Assembly: GCA_006384855.1 (NCBI GenBank)
Contig: VCJN01001862.1
Coordinates: forward strand, 247,001 to 311,000
Length of the DNA: 64,000 nucleotides
Direction of reading: 5' to 3'
Origin: Tetraselmis striata
Lineage: Eukaryota > Chlorophyta > Chlorodendrophyceae > Chlorodendrales > Chlorodendraceae
The translations under genes and the position numbers were made by a program. Shown here piece by piece: positions 48,239 to 59,700 of this stretch (its first letter is position 1; every line of letters begins with the position of its first letter). The notes beneath the pieces were generated by a model. The model had not been told where the DNA came from, ran no database searches, and saw nothing but the letters and a program-made list of their open reading frames with translations.

Positions 48239-48501
48239 CATGTTTGGTGGTGGCCTCTGGGCCAGGGCCACACTGGTTTTCTGCAGAGATGAAGGATGGG
48301 CGGCAAGAGGAGACCAAGAAGTAGCACAAAGATATAGATAGAATGATTGGTTGCATGGACTAACAAGTGGCGGTTGGATCCTTCAACTGCCGGCAGACCT
48401 GGGAACATCCCCAGGGCTGTCTAGAAATGATTTGCGCTTGTTAGAATCTAGGGGGCCAGCCGGGGCAGTACCTCACAACAGGCAGTATTTTCAGCAACTG
48501 T
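48239..48501 (+). repeat. Left direct repeat of the dead recombinase element
   Basis: Pairs with 50,374-50,633. Confidence 0.85.
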
Positions 48502-48580
48502 GATTATACAGCGTCACAAGTCACCCTGAAACTACGCCCTTGCCTCCCCGCACGAGCCTGCCACCCATCTGCTTTGCGCC

Positions 48581-50230
48581 ATGGCTTCCGGCTCGGGCGA
48601 CGCGGCCGCCGACAAGCGTCCTCCTGTGCCTGCACGAGCTGCCACTGAGACTCGCCGAATTGTTCGATTAACATGCCCACAACCTGTATGCTATTACCTT
48701 CACACATATGTAATGGGCGAACTGGCTGCACGACGCCGCCGAGGTGCACCTCACCGATTGACAGTTCCTTCTGACCAGGTTGGAACTGCTCTCCCGGCCG
48801 CGGGCCCATCGCGACACCATCGCAAGACTGACAGACGCCGACCGTACCGCGTTATTCGACTACACGGGCCGCATCCTACATACGCCTCCTGGAGATCGAC
48901 TCGGCAGCTCGCTGCATGGCTGCCCAAGTTAACGGTTTCCCAGAGCAGTTCCAAACCACCAAGGCCACAACCTTCCTGCCGCGCCTGTCGGGCGATGGCC
49001 GCCCCCGGGACCTTTCGGAATAGCTGCCGGACGGCTGCTTTGTGCGCCCGGTGCGCGGGGCGCCCGGACACAGTGGTGCCTAAGCTTTGCACTTATTGCA
49101 CCTCGTGTCCTGCCTCGGCGGTGCCCGCCGCCCACTTCCTCGAGTGGCGCCGCCTGCTAACGGGGGCCGACGGCCTCGAGGACCTCCGGCTCCGCGCGTC
49201 TACCGCCGACACCTATCGCAGCAGCCTGCGTGACTAGTTACTGCTCCTTCGGCACGACGCGTGGTGCCACCCCCCTGCCCACCACTCTCGGCCTCCTGCG
49301 CGGCTACATCTACCACGGCACGAGCGACCGCTCGCTCGCCCCGTACACCATCGCTGGCCGACTGGCGGCCGTCTCCGACTCTGGAATCGTCGCCAGCTCA
49401 TACACCTCCGTCTCGCGGGCCGTCCTGCGATCAACCCCTGCAGGGACGAGAGCATCGGCGCCCCCGTCGCCAGCCATCCTGGAGCACCGGATCGCGCCCC
49501 CCGCCAAGGGCCGTCTCCCTCTCCGGGTTCCGGACCTCTGGGCAATGCTGCATCGCGGTTTCTCCCTGTCTTCGGCTTTCGGCCTACACCGGCGCCTGTG
49601 ATGTATCACCTTCCGCAACCTAGGGTGCCTCCGCCGCAAGGCCGCCGCGGCGCTCTCCTGCGACTACTGCCGCGTGTCCGGCTCCGGTGCCGTACCCTGC
49701 GCAGAGCTCAGCGCGGTCCGCGTGCTCTTCGACGCGGAGCTGCTGGGCTGCCGCTACATCCGCGTGCGTGTGGACGTCGACAAGAACGTCGACGCTAGGC
49801 ACGAATGCTTCTACATTCCCGACCACGTCCTCTGCCTGTCGATTCACCCGGTCGACATGCTCTGAGAGGACTACCTCCGAGTGTTCCGCCACCCTCGGGG
49901 GGCTGCCTGCTGGCCGCCCCCAAGTCAGAATCCCGAGTGGGGCCCCAGAAACTCCACACCACCTCCTACTCAGGCTTCAACTTGACGTTCAATGCTGCCT
50001 ACGTGCGCGCCTTCCCCGACCCGGCAATATCCCGCTCGACGCCCCTAGGCCGGGTCAGCAGCCACCCGAGGCGCAAGTCGTCCCTCGCGCACGGTGGCTT
50101 TGGGATCGCTAGGTACCGCTCGGCTCGCGTCATCGCCTACGTGGGGCACTGGGCACGCCGCCAAGACGCACTGGACGCCTAATTCAAGACGTCTGCCACC
50201 GAGATCCTCCGGATATCGCCGCCCTCCAAC
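48581..50230 (+). pseudogene. Tyrosine recombinase pseudogene, nucleophile Tyr codon now a stop
   Basis: The core-binding half reads RASTADTYRSSLRD in one frame and continues, after a TAG at about 49,236, in another as TPLPTTLGLLRGYIYHGTS and YTIAGRLAAVSDSG. The catalytic half reads LGCLRRKAAAALSCDYC (first Arg), a TGA at 49,863-49,865 splits HPVDML from EDYLRVFRHPRGG, then SSHPRRKSSLAHGGF (HxxR) and YVGHWARRQDALDA (Trp). The next codon, where the family has the nucleophilic Tyr, is TAA (50,180-50,182), and the frame goes on as FKTSATEILRISPP. The related intact gene at 33.3-34.4 kb has LDYIDP at this place. Upstream, an ORF from 48,581 (MASGSGDAAADKRPPVPARA) could be the N-terminal or Gag-like part. 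Confidence 0.75.
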
Positions 50231-50373
50231 TACTTCTTCACTGGACCAATGGGAGCGCAGCGGCGCCTTCACAGACACCACTGTTACCCAGTGGCAGAAC
50301 GTCTCCTACACACCCTTGTAAGCGACCCCCTGTGAGGTTGCCAAAACATTGCCTCGTGATCTCTTCAGGAAGG

Positions 50374-50633
50374 CATGTTTGGTGGTGCCCTGTGGGCCAG
50401 GGCCACACGGGTTTCCTGCAAAGATGAAGGATGGGCGGCAAGAGGAGACCAAGACTAAGATTTATTACAAAGTTATAGCTACAACTACCCTTAGTAATTG
50501 CTAGGTGAATCCGTGAGGGAATCCAACTGCCGGCAGGCCTGGGACCCGGGGCTGTCTAGAAATGATTTACGTTTGCTAGAAACTAAGTGGGCAGCCAGGG
50601 TTCCTCACAACAGCCAGTCTTTTCAGCATCGTG
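50374..50633 (+). repeat. Right direct repeat of the dead recombinase element
   Basis: Pairs with 48,239-48,501. Confidence 0.85.
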
Positions 50634-51193
50634 GTTTCAGCATGCTCTTCCGAGTGTTTTATTCCTGCTGACATCGTGTAAGAAAATAATGTATTAATAA
50701 GCAAGCAGAACTATCACATTTCACTTTCAAAGCAGCACTGCGCTGCCCGGGTGCGAGCGCTATGCTTATAATGCACTATATCGGCACTACATCATTGGCT
50801 AGGTGCGATATACAGCGACTCTGTAATAGCTTTAGCAATTATTATTGCTCTACTCAATCATAACCATGATTCACATATATATATAGATATTGGCACTACT
50901 CGCCTTGGCGCTAATATACCACCCACACCTGCATGCTTTGCTGTGGCAGTTGCGGTCGCATCTCGATATACTAACAGCCGGCGCGTGCATTTGAGGTAAA
51001 TCGATACCAGGCATTGAGAAGTTCGGCGGCTGACCGAAGATTGATGCCATACACAGTTCGTTCATTTAAAGAAGGATCAATGGGTAGCGCAACATCTCCA
51101 CCCCCTAGTGAGGCGACTTGTACAAAGTTGACAGGCATAGGGTTTTAAACCCACGTACATGGCGCCAGTGGCCCTGCGGCCCGGGACCCATCA
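50634..51193. other. AT-rich intergenic / 3' UTR of the receptor phosphodiesterase gene
   Basis: No coding signal. No clear TGTAA on the minus strand within this interval, so the 3' end of the phosphodiesterase transcript is not fixed. Confidence 0.4.
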
Positions 51194-54100
51194 CTATGGG
51201 CCCTGGGCAGCGCTTGATCCGAGCTCCCGCACACGCCCGCTGCTCGAGAATCCGTGCTTCCCTTTACGCAGTGGCGAGCCCCCGCTCCCGCTCCCGCTCC
51301 TGCTGTTCTGCGGGGAGTCCACAGCAGTGACGCTGTGCCGGACCCCCATCTTGCGCTCGTACTCCTGCAAGTTGGCCTCCACCTGCAGCGCGCGGCCATG
51401 GCAGTCAGCACAATAAGACCCCCCCCCCCCCCCCCCCCCCCCTTTCTCGAATGCGGCAAGGATCCAATGGCAGTGGGCACAAGCTGTAACACAAACCCGG
51501 CTGAGGAGGGGGGTGTCCAGGAGAGGGTGACACGATGTATCTACTGGATGCCGGATAACACATCTTTCAGTTAAAAAAACAGAGCCGATATGCGATGTTT
51601 TAGGGTCTTAGGGTTTATCAGTCCCTGCAATTCATAGCGGAAGAAGGAGAAGAAAATCTGTTGATACATGATAAAAGCGAGTACCAGTAACAACTACAAG
51701 AAGATGCATCCAAGCAGGGGTGTAGGGGATACGTGGGCTATCCAAAACCCTAAAAGTAAACCCTATATGTCGATTTTAAACCGCCTGTGGCGGAGCACAC
51801 CTGCTGCAGCAGGGGCGCGCTCGTCGGGAACATGTCGGTCCAGGCCTTGAAGAGCGGAAGCACAATCACCTTGAAGAACCCCACCTGCACCGTGCGATGG
51901 TAGCAATCAGCCGCGGCGGACTGGCGCAAGCCCCCCTCCCCCCCCCCCACCCCCTACCCCCCCCCCCCGGGCCCGCAGCCCTTCTCCCTTCTCGTTTCTT
52001 CTCCGCTCTAAATAACCCCACCTGATTCCGCGTATCCATGGGCCTGCGTGGAAGGCGCATGAAAAGGGGGAAGCGAGGGTGCGAGTCAGCGAATCAGCCA
52101 GCGAGCGGACATTCAAGCGCCTGCAACACAACTCTCTCTCGCCGGTCGCTCTGTCTCTCCAATCCGGTAGGGGCAGTGTCTGCCCACGGGAGGGGGGGGG
52201 GGGGGGGGGGGGGGCACGCCGGCACGTCAGTGCCTCGGCGCTCACCCTGGCTTGCGGCGGTCCATCAGCGGAGAGATCGTCCAGCCTGCGCGCTTCTCAC
52301 GGTCCCCCTGCCCAGCGCCGACGTCACAGCATCAGCATCGGAACGGAGGAGAGGGGGGGAGGGAAGGGGGGGGGGGGGGGGGGTCCACGGGGCCAGCAGC
52401 ATCCTCGGTGGCGGGATGCTCAGTGGCGGTGCAGCGGCAGTGCACCAGAGCCCGCGTCCCACCTGAGCAAAGTACTCCTCCTCCAGCCTCTGCGCCCATG
52501 CCAAGTGGGTGCTCATGGGGAGCGCGCAGTGCCCGATGTCCGCCACCTACGCACACCACCGCACGGACAAGATGAGCGCCAGGTGACTAGTATGTAAACA
52601 TGGTTTGAGGAGAATTCTATACGTACGTATATATTTAGGCATTGACACCCACACCCATGCCCACATGCATGGCCGCATTACGCCAAGCCCAATTGTGCCC
52701 TAAATGCAGAGCAAGGAGCACCTTGAGCGCAATCTTGAGCGCCAGGAGGCGCTGCTCGTCGCTCATGGCGGCCCACATCGCCTGGGGGTCGCCCCGCAGC
52801 GCGCGCAGCTCCTCGTTGCGCACCAGCTGCACCTCAAACTGGCTCACCAAGTCAAAGTGGCTCGCCATGTCCGTCGCCAGCACCAGCTGGACGATGATGT
52901 TGCGGAACGCCTTGCGGCGCTCGACCGCAGGCTCGCTCGTCCCGTCGTCCTCCTCTGACCTTCTCAGGAAGTTGCACTCCGGCTCCATCAATAGCCGCAT
53001 CGCCTCGCGCACCGCGTAGTGTTCCGCCACCGCCTTGCCGTTGAACTCCAGCGCCAATTCGTGCTCCTGTTCATCGACGTTAGCGCGCCACGCTCTCGGT
53101 TAATCGGCAGTCCGCAATCAATGAGGCGTTTTTTTTCAGGAGTGAGTTGAGTCGGGGAGCAGGGATACATATCAGCCCCCCCCCCCCCCCCCCCCCCCCC
53201 CCCCGCTCGGGCAAGTCTCGCAGAGGTGCGTTGCCAGAACCAGTTGGCAGGTGGCCATGGCAGCTAGCCGCTCACCGATTCTATCAGGAACGCGTTGTTC
53301 ACTTGGAGATGCCCTGCATGCATAAGAACAAGGCACCAGTCAGCCCTTGATAGATGGGCATGGCCCGAGATACAAGCTTTGCGCACATTGAAGATTTTGT
53401 GGGCTGGTGTACAAGGGCCTGCTTATTCCGTGGGCAGTGGCGTGTCATCAGCGTGGGGTCTGGATTTGTGGAAAGGTGTATGAGATACGCGATGAGTCGT
53501 ATCATACAATAGTCTGTTATATTTGCGGACGGAAAACAGCAGGAAATACTAGCAAGGACATACTGGTTTCGGAGCGAGGAGAGTGGTTTTTATGAATCTT
53601 CAACCCGCACCATTGATGTTGCTATGCTCCCAAACCATGCAGTACCGAAATGCAAAAAATAAATAGATAAACTTATCTCAAGCGTGTCAAAATACGCAAA
53701 TACACATACTTGAATACTTGACTGAACCGCATGGAACATACAAGTATGATTGTTGCTGGTTCTGCGCAGTAGCACTGGGCGCAGTGGTATTGTACATCCA
53801 CTCCACATACACATTATCAACATCCGTAAACACTGCTTAACTCCATGTTGAGGGTAAATTGTGAGTGGAGGCGTGACGCTGTGTTGGGAAACGGCGGAGG
53901 TTTGCGGAGGAAAAGGGGGGGAGGCTCACGGTAGTCGTGGATCATGGCAGCAACCATAGCCACCACGCCGATGCGCTGGCTGTTCTTCGCGTTGGGCGTG
54001 AAGCGTGCCCCCACCAATCCTGCGTGCCTCATCATCACCATAAGCCGGTTGGTGACATCGGCACCATGCGACTTGCAGTGATCTGGGCGAGCATCAGCAG

Positions 54101-55386
54101 CACAAAATCCGATCTCAGCAGGTCTCCGCCAAGGGCACGCACATCACCCAATGTGAACAAGCGTCATTAGAACGCCAATGGGCGGCCGCTAAAAACGCAA
54201 CAAGAACACAGGAAGGGGGGGGGGGGGGGGGGGGGGAGGAGACTCACAGCAGCCGTTGGGATAGCCTTCCTCGATGCGTTTTGTGAATCGCATGAGGCAT
54301 AGCAGTCGGTTGCCCGGCAGCAGGTTGCCAGACTTCATGCACTGCTTCACGACAAGCTGTATTGGCGTCTCGCAATCCAGGAAGGGGGACTCCGGCGAGA
54401 TCAGGTCCAGGAAGAACTCGCGGCCAATGTGCTGCCGCACCCTCCGGCGTGCCGAGAGTGGATCGTCGAGTTCAGGCTCGTGGTCGCTTGTTGCGTCGGC
54501 AGTAGGGGATATTTCCCACGAGCTTGGACCCCAGCCTCCGAGATTGCTGCTGGAGGTGGCGGGTGAGATAGAGAGCTGACGCCCAGCCACAGTGGTAGAC
54601 GGCGTGCGATGTCGGGTGGCGTCAAGTAAAAACTCGCCGATCCCAGAGCTGTAGTCCTCCTGGAGGCCCCCAAGGTCAGGTACCGTCAGTGCCGCAGAAT
54701 GCGACACGATCATCTCCTCAAGGCGGCGCGCTGCTGCTTTGGAAGGGCGCTTCCGCTTGTCGTCGAGCTGAGACTTCTGAAGGAAGTTCAGCATCATGGT
54801 TGCGGGAGACTCCAGTGACGCACCTGTGGCCTGCGGATATGAAGCAGGAGGGGGAAGGGGTGCTGGTGTGAAAGCTCAGCGCCGAGCGTGCGTGCAGGCC
54901 AACTACAACCCATCCAAGCTGCGCGGCTCAACATAGCAACACGGAAGCCATTGCCCATGGTTCCGAGGGAATCAGCACAGGTGGCATGCTTTCAAAGTCA
55001 GAGGGACACTGGACAAGTTTGCACCCAGAAGCATGCGCAGGGGATCTGGACACAGCATGCATGGGATGTACTACTAGGGGGGCGTGTGTGAACGCCAGGG
55101 ACTGGGAGAAGGGGTGGGGGGGAAGGGGGGGGGGGGGGGGGGGCACATGGAAGCGGTGGGGTTCGAGGAGAAGGGGGGGGGAGGGGTGTCGCGCACCCTG
55201 TCTTGCATGTTCTCAACGCGCCGCGACAGGTGGAGATTGCGCACGATAAGATACCCGAGCAGCAGCATCAACGGCACTATCAAAACCGCGGTGACAATGC
55301 TGATGAGCAGCAGTGAGCCTTTGGTCGTGCCGTCTGAAGGCACCTGCGCAAACACGACCAGCAGCTGTGAGGTTGTCGTACGCAGA

Positions 55387-55439
<53 letters not shown>

Positions 55440-57171
55440 GGGGGGGGGGGGGGGGGGGGGATTGGGAACAGGGGCGCGATACACAGGCAAAGGGGGTACG
55501 TGGGCAAGGAGTGGGGCTCACATAGGGGTACACCCGCCCGTTGGCCCACACCACGGGTGGCCCGTCAAAAAGCACCTCGTACGTTTCCGGGTCAATGCGC
55601 GCAACCTCCACAATCTGCCGTTCGGTGGTGCCCGGGCGCGTGGCATAGTTCTGGACGTCAAAATGAGTGCTGCTCATGTTCCAGTCTCCATTGCGAAGGA
55701 AGCCACGCTGGCCACCAGCGCCCTGAAAGGTAGGGAAACTGCCAGACGTCATCAGCGCCGTCACATCGGCGCCGCTCACTGGCGCGGTGCCCTCTGTTGC
55801 CCGAGCGGCAGCAGCGATGCCCGCCGCCACCGCCCACACCGCGTCGTAGGTGTCGATCATGAACTCACTGACACCCACAGCTTCGACTCTTGCCAGGACC
55901 GCGCCGAAGATGGCCGGATTGACATTGGCCGGAGTGCCATTGGTCCCTGTACCACATGCAAAGCAGCGTCAGGGTGCGCAGCGATCATGCTGTAGGTGTC
56001 TCAAGGGCAAATTAGTGAAGTACGCAATCCTTCACGCGCAGCGCATGTCATCAAGGAGTAAGCAGGGGGGAATGGTACACAAAGGAGGGACTCCCTACAT
56101 GTGCCGGACGCAGACATGTACTCCTCAATATCTGCAAGGAGCCCCTCGGGGGTTTCCTCTTGAAGGCTTTCCTGCGGAGTTTCAAACACAGAGCACAAGC
56201 AGCAGCACCCACTGCTTCAGGTGGCGGCAATGCAATGATGACAGCTAGTGTATTTTCTGGTAGACGTAAGTGCAGTCAAAGGGCAATGGCAATGCCAGTG
56301 GCTGAACGAATGCTGAGGTGCTTCTGTCTTAACTGACCTCCAATTTGGCGAACCCGGACTCGGGATAATGCAAGGCCAAGGTCAGGAGTCCCTCCAGGAG
56401 GCTTTCGTCGGATTCTTCGCCAGAGATGGCAATGCTCTTCAGCACCGACTGAGGCACGGGCGGGTGACAGCGCGTATGAGCCCCATAATTTGAACGGAGG
56501 GATTCACGACACGCTGCGTGCATGCATGGCCATGGCGGGTAGTTCAAGGCCGTCGTCCATTGCCCACGCCGTGGTGCACATCACTCACCTCGATGTTCAT
56601 GGATGAAGAAATCCAATTGAAGGAGGAGTAATCCTGCCCCGCCTCGGTGATGACGCGGCGTGCGGTCGTAAGGACAGGCACAAAGTCGGTGGGGGTGGCA
56701 ACCGAGACGACCACCTGCAGTGCAACAGGCCCAAGATATGCACTTACTTCAGGCTGCTAGCACATTGCATCACTGACACTGTGCCCCACTCGATGCGACA
56801 TGGAGCTCAAGCGCGGCGTCCACACTGGGGCGTCATGCTGCACCGGCGTGGCAGGACGGAGCGAGGCACCTTTACGCCAGATCGTACAAGCTCCCGCATG
56901 GCACGCTCAACCTCGGTCTCTGAAACAGTGAGCCCGAGACTGATGGTGAGTATGTTTATGTTCAGCTTCGCAGCTTCATCCGAAAAGGCCTGCGCAGCGT
57001 GGGCACAGCACCCATGGCACACTTGTTGCAGCCGCCATCCAATAAGCGCCGGAGAGGCAACATGAGATTCCATTTCAAAAGCAGAGTGTTGGCGCACAAG
57101 CTGCATCATGCAATATTTCTGTGAGTGCTAAGGGCCACAGGGGACGGAAGTGCTGGCAGCAAATGCTGCGC

Positions 57172-57206
<35 letters not shown>

Positions 57207-59127
57207 GTGTGTGTGTGTGTGTGTATGTGTGTGCTTGAAGGGGGGGGGGGGGGGGGGGGGGGAGGAAGAAACTGCAGAGGTAGCAGCTCCAGGAGCCTAC
57301 CTCCGCCATCTCGAGACCATACAAGTCCGCCTTATGCAGGAGGGCCACCTGGGGTGAGCGCGTGCAGCCATCAGCTGACGCCATCCATAGAGATGCTTTG
57401 AATTATGCGCAAGTCTACTCACAGGGTGCGCAGTAACATAGATCATATTATAGTATGATATAAATGATCTGGTAGTCGAAGACAATCCAGTATCATAAAT
57501 AATCCAAAACTCGACTGTGTGTGTATGTAGTCCGACACTAACCGTACCGGCATTGCTAGTACCATATCCCCATCTGCAATGACGCATGCTGCGGGCTGAA
57601 AGGTAAACTAAGGTTCGCCCCGGGTAGTCAGCCGAAGCCGCCCTGGACGACCTCTTGCGCCAACTGCAACCGTAGACCTGGCATAGCAATTAGGCAATTG
57701 CCTCGGCAGTCTGGCGGCGGGCTGAAGTAGCAGCATTGTGGAGGCAGCAGCATGCCATGGCAGGCGGGGATGCTCAGTTTGTCCAAAGCCGCCAGGACGC
57801 ACTTTCTGCCAGCCAAATTCTTGCACGAGGTGAACCGCCGCGACCGCATTCACCGCGTGGTTGCTTGTCGTCCTTGCGAAGTTGGGGTACGCATCCTGCC
57901 AGGGCACCAAGGCGTTGTCAATCGATGAAAACGAGTCATCGGAATCGAGCATATTTCCTGATCCCTGATGAAATCGACACTCGAGGAACGGTAGTTGTAG
58001 AGCCACGGTTCTGCAAGAGCCTGTTTCTGCCCGCGTGACTCCCCCCCCCCCCCCCCGCCCGCTGCAGCCCGGCAAACTGGATATGCACAGCTCCACGACA
58101 GTAGACTGCTACCTCAGTCGCTATACTCGTACCGATGCACACTTCCTTGTTACGTTTATTTGAGTTCCTGATAGCTCCGATGACATATATGCCGGCCAGT
58201 GTGGAATATATTAAATGATCAAAGTGGGTGGAAGCTTAGATTTCATTTGGAACAGACAGATGAGAGAGAGAGAGAGAGAGGGGGGGGGGGGGAGGGGGGG
58301 AGAGAGAGGAAATGAAGCGACCCTGCACAGACCTGCACGCGCCGCCGAGGGGGCTTGAGGGCGGGGGGGGGGGGGGGGGGGGGGGGTGTCGCGGGGTACC
58401 TGACGGGAGAAGGCTGGGCTGCTCGCCACGGACGAGACCAACAGCCGGCCTGCACGAGGGTGAGGGGGTAAGTCGGGGGGGTCTTCAGAGAGTGCCTAGC
58501 AAGCGAGGCCGGTGCCACTGGCGGCCGCTGTGAAACGCATACGCCAACGGAGTTGCCACAGCGGACTACGAAAACCCCAATAATCAACACAGTGACCGCC
58601 CCGAGCATTGTTTATGTCCCTCGCTCGGTAGGCACGTGGCTCGGAGTCGGGGTAGAGCTGTGGCGGCCGTCCTGGAACACGCTCCTTGACGTACCTAAGC
58701 CGCCCACAAAACTCGCAATTGTACTGGACTCCTCGGAGGTGAGCGGTCCCACTATGACCTCCGCATCTGTTGCAGCGCACGACAGCGCGCTCTTGGGTGC
58801 CGACTGCGGCACGCCGCTTTCGATGTTGAACAGGTACGGCCGCAGGCGCAGCCGGCGCCCGCTGGCGCCATAGTGGAGCAGCTCCGAGCAGCCTTCACCC
58901 AGCACGGAGCAATCCGCCGAGTTGACGTGGTGCACAGCTCGCAGAAGACCCCGCAACAAGTGGAGACCTGACGGGTTAGGGATAGCTGAGCCCTCAGCCG
59001 GGGGTGGGCCAAGCAGCGGCACCATAAGACACACCGGCACCTCCACCGCATCGCCGCCCGCCGCCATAACTGCTAGCAGCAATTCTGCAAGCGGCAGTAG
59101 CAGCCGCCATCGAGACAGAATTCCCAT
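51194..59127 (-). CDS. Receptor phosphodiesterase: ANF/PBP-type ectodomain, TM, class I PDE
   Basis: A 1,075-residue single-pass protein predicted to bind a ligand outside and hydrolyse cAMP/cGMP inside. Exons (minus): 59127-58695, 58543-58565 (tentative), 57964-57803, 57348-57301, 56989-56870, 56714-56589, 56448-56338, 56171-56099, 55946-55522, 55343-55197, 54830-54248, 54082-53930, 53313-53276, 53066-52722, 52546-52463, 52307-52246, 52043-52022, 51884-51801, 51382-51194; phases agree. Signal peptide MGILSRWRLLLPLAELLLAV. Type I periplasmic-binding fold, residues 30-505: DAEVIVGPLTSEESSTIASF, DAYPNFARTTSNHAVNAVAA, EFGWQK|VALLHKADLYG, FMIDTYDAVWAVAAG. TM: LLLISIVTAVLIVPLMLLLG near 520-540. 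PDE from about 690: YHCKSHGADVTN, AAMIHDYRHLQVNNAFL, LATDMASHF, LKVADIGHCALP, EEEYFAQGDREK, ISPLMDRR, QVGFFKVIVLPLF. Alternative start at 59,259. The metal-binding His/Asp residues are kept. Ligand unknown. Confidence 0.85.
52022..52043 (-). other. 22-nt microexon in the phosphodiesterase domain
   Basis: The exon before it ends AAG CCA GG (phase 2) and the exon after it starts in phase 0, so they cannot be joined directly. This 22-nt segment, between TTCCACGCAG and GTGGGG, supplies G-PMDTRNQ and makes RRKPGPMDTRNQVGFFKVIV, where the family has a short ...SQVGF link. Confidence 0.65.
52722..54830 (-). other. Cytoplasmic linker and metal-binding core of the PDE domain
   Basis: Exon 54830-54248 encodes a charged Ser-rich linker and the first PDE helices (LVVKQCMKSGNLLPGNRLLC, KRIEEGYPNGC). 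The codon split with the next exon restores Tyr in YHCKSHGADV (family YHN..HA.DV). HDYRHLQVNN carries the HD metal pair, and LATDMASHF and VADIGH the later aspartates. The family ENHH motif is reduced to AEHYA in NGKAVAEHYAVREA, so one usual histidine is missing. Confidence 0.7.
55391..55462. repeat. (GT)n followed by poly(G) in a PDE intron
   Basis: About 24 GT units run into about 20 G, 60-130 nt downstream (sense) of the 5' splice site at 55,521. Confidence 0.95.
57172..57262. repeat. (GA)n-(GT)n-poly(G) compound microsatellite
   Basis: About 16 GA units, 11 GT units and 22 G, 40-130 nt downstream (sense) of the donor at 57,300 of the phosphodiesterase gene. Confidence 0.95.
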
Positions 59128-59460
59128 GGCGTCGACACGCGGACAGGCACGCGCACTGGCAGCTCTTGCATAAAGCACTCGAAGGGCGGCGCTGAGACAG
59201 AGGCGCAGGGCGGTCGATCTGAGCAGCAGCGAATGTGCTGGGCGGCGCGGTATGTCCACTTTCCGACGCTGCAGGTACCTGTACTTTTCCGCCTACTACT
59301 GGCGACTATAGATAGATCGACGCATACAGACAGAGGTAGATTATTTCTGGTTGTATACGAGTGTAGTCTTTACCGTAAAGCAGGGCTTTACAGGGTATAA
59401 AGGATACATGTACGAGTAGTCTACTATGCACGGTATACCGCGCCGCCCGTACGACCTACT
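59128..59460. other. Upstream region of the receptor phosphodiesterase gene
   Basis: Should contain the promoter and 5' UTR; the frame is open upstream to an alternative ATG at 59,259. No distinct promoter element recognised. Confidence 0.35.
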
Positions 59461-59700
59461 ACGGGTACTGGATATATAAATAATGCATATATTTACATGA
59501 GCTAGCAGCAGAAGGCGATATGAGGAGGAAATCACCAAATCACGGGTACTGGATATATATTTACATGAGCTAGCAGCAGAAGGCGATATCAGAAATCACC
59601 ACGGGTACTGGATATATGTGTGATTACATGTGCTAGACGCAACATTCAAGAAATCCACACAGAAATCCAGAAGGAAATCCAGAAGGAAATCCAGCTACGG
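59461..59700. repeat. Tandem repeat of ACGGGTACTGGATATAT units
   Basis: About 2.5 units of 60-80 bp, each starting ACGGGTACTGGATATAT and containing ACATGAGCTAGCAGCAGAAG and GCGATAT...AATCACC. They are followed by AGAAATCCA/GGAAATCCA short repeats (59,648-59,694). The core AGCTAGC.GCAGAAGGCGATA also occurs at about 12,753-12,775. Confidence 0.85.

Larger units (their letters stand above)
48239..50633 (+). mobile_element. Dead tyrosine-recombinase element between 260-bp direct repeats
   Basis: Direct repeats of about 260 bp (48,239-48,501 and 50,374-50,633) start CATGTTTGGTGG and share GATGAAGGATGGGCGGCAAG, CAACTGCCGGCAG and GGGCTGTCTAGAAATGATTT. They enclose a plus-strand recombinase gene with frameshifts and stops. 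The repeats differ at roughly one base in six to eight, with small indels, so the insertion is old or the repeats are split-repeat derivatives. It lies only 118 bp beyond the stop codon of the BAR-Sec6 gene. Confidence 0.7.
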
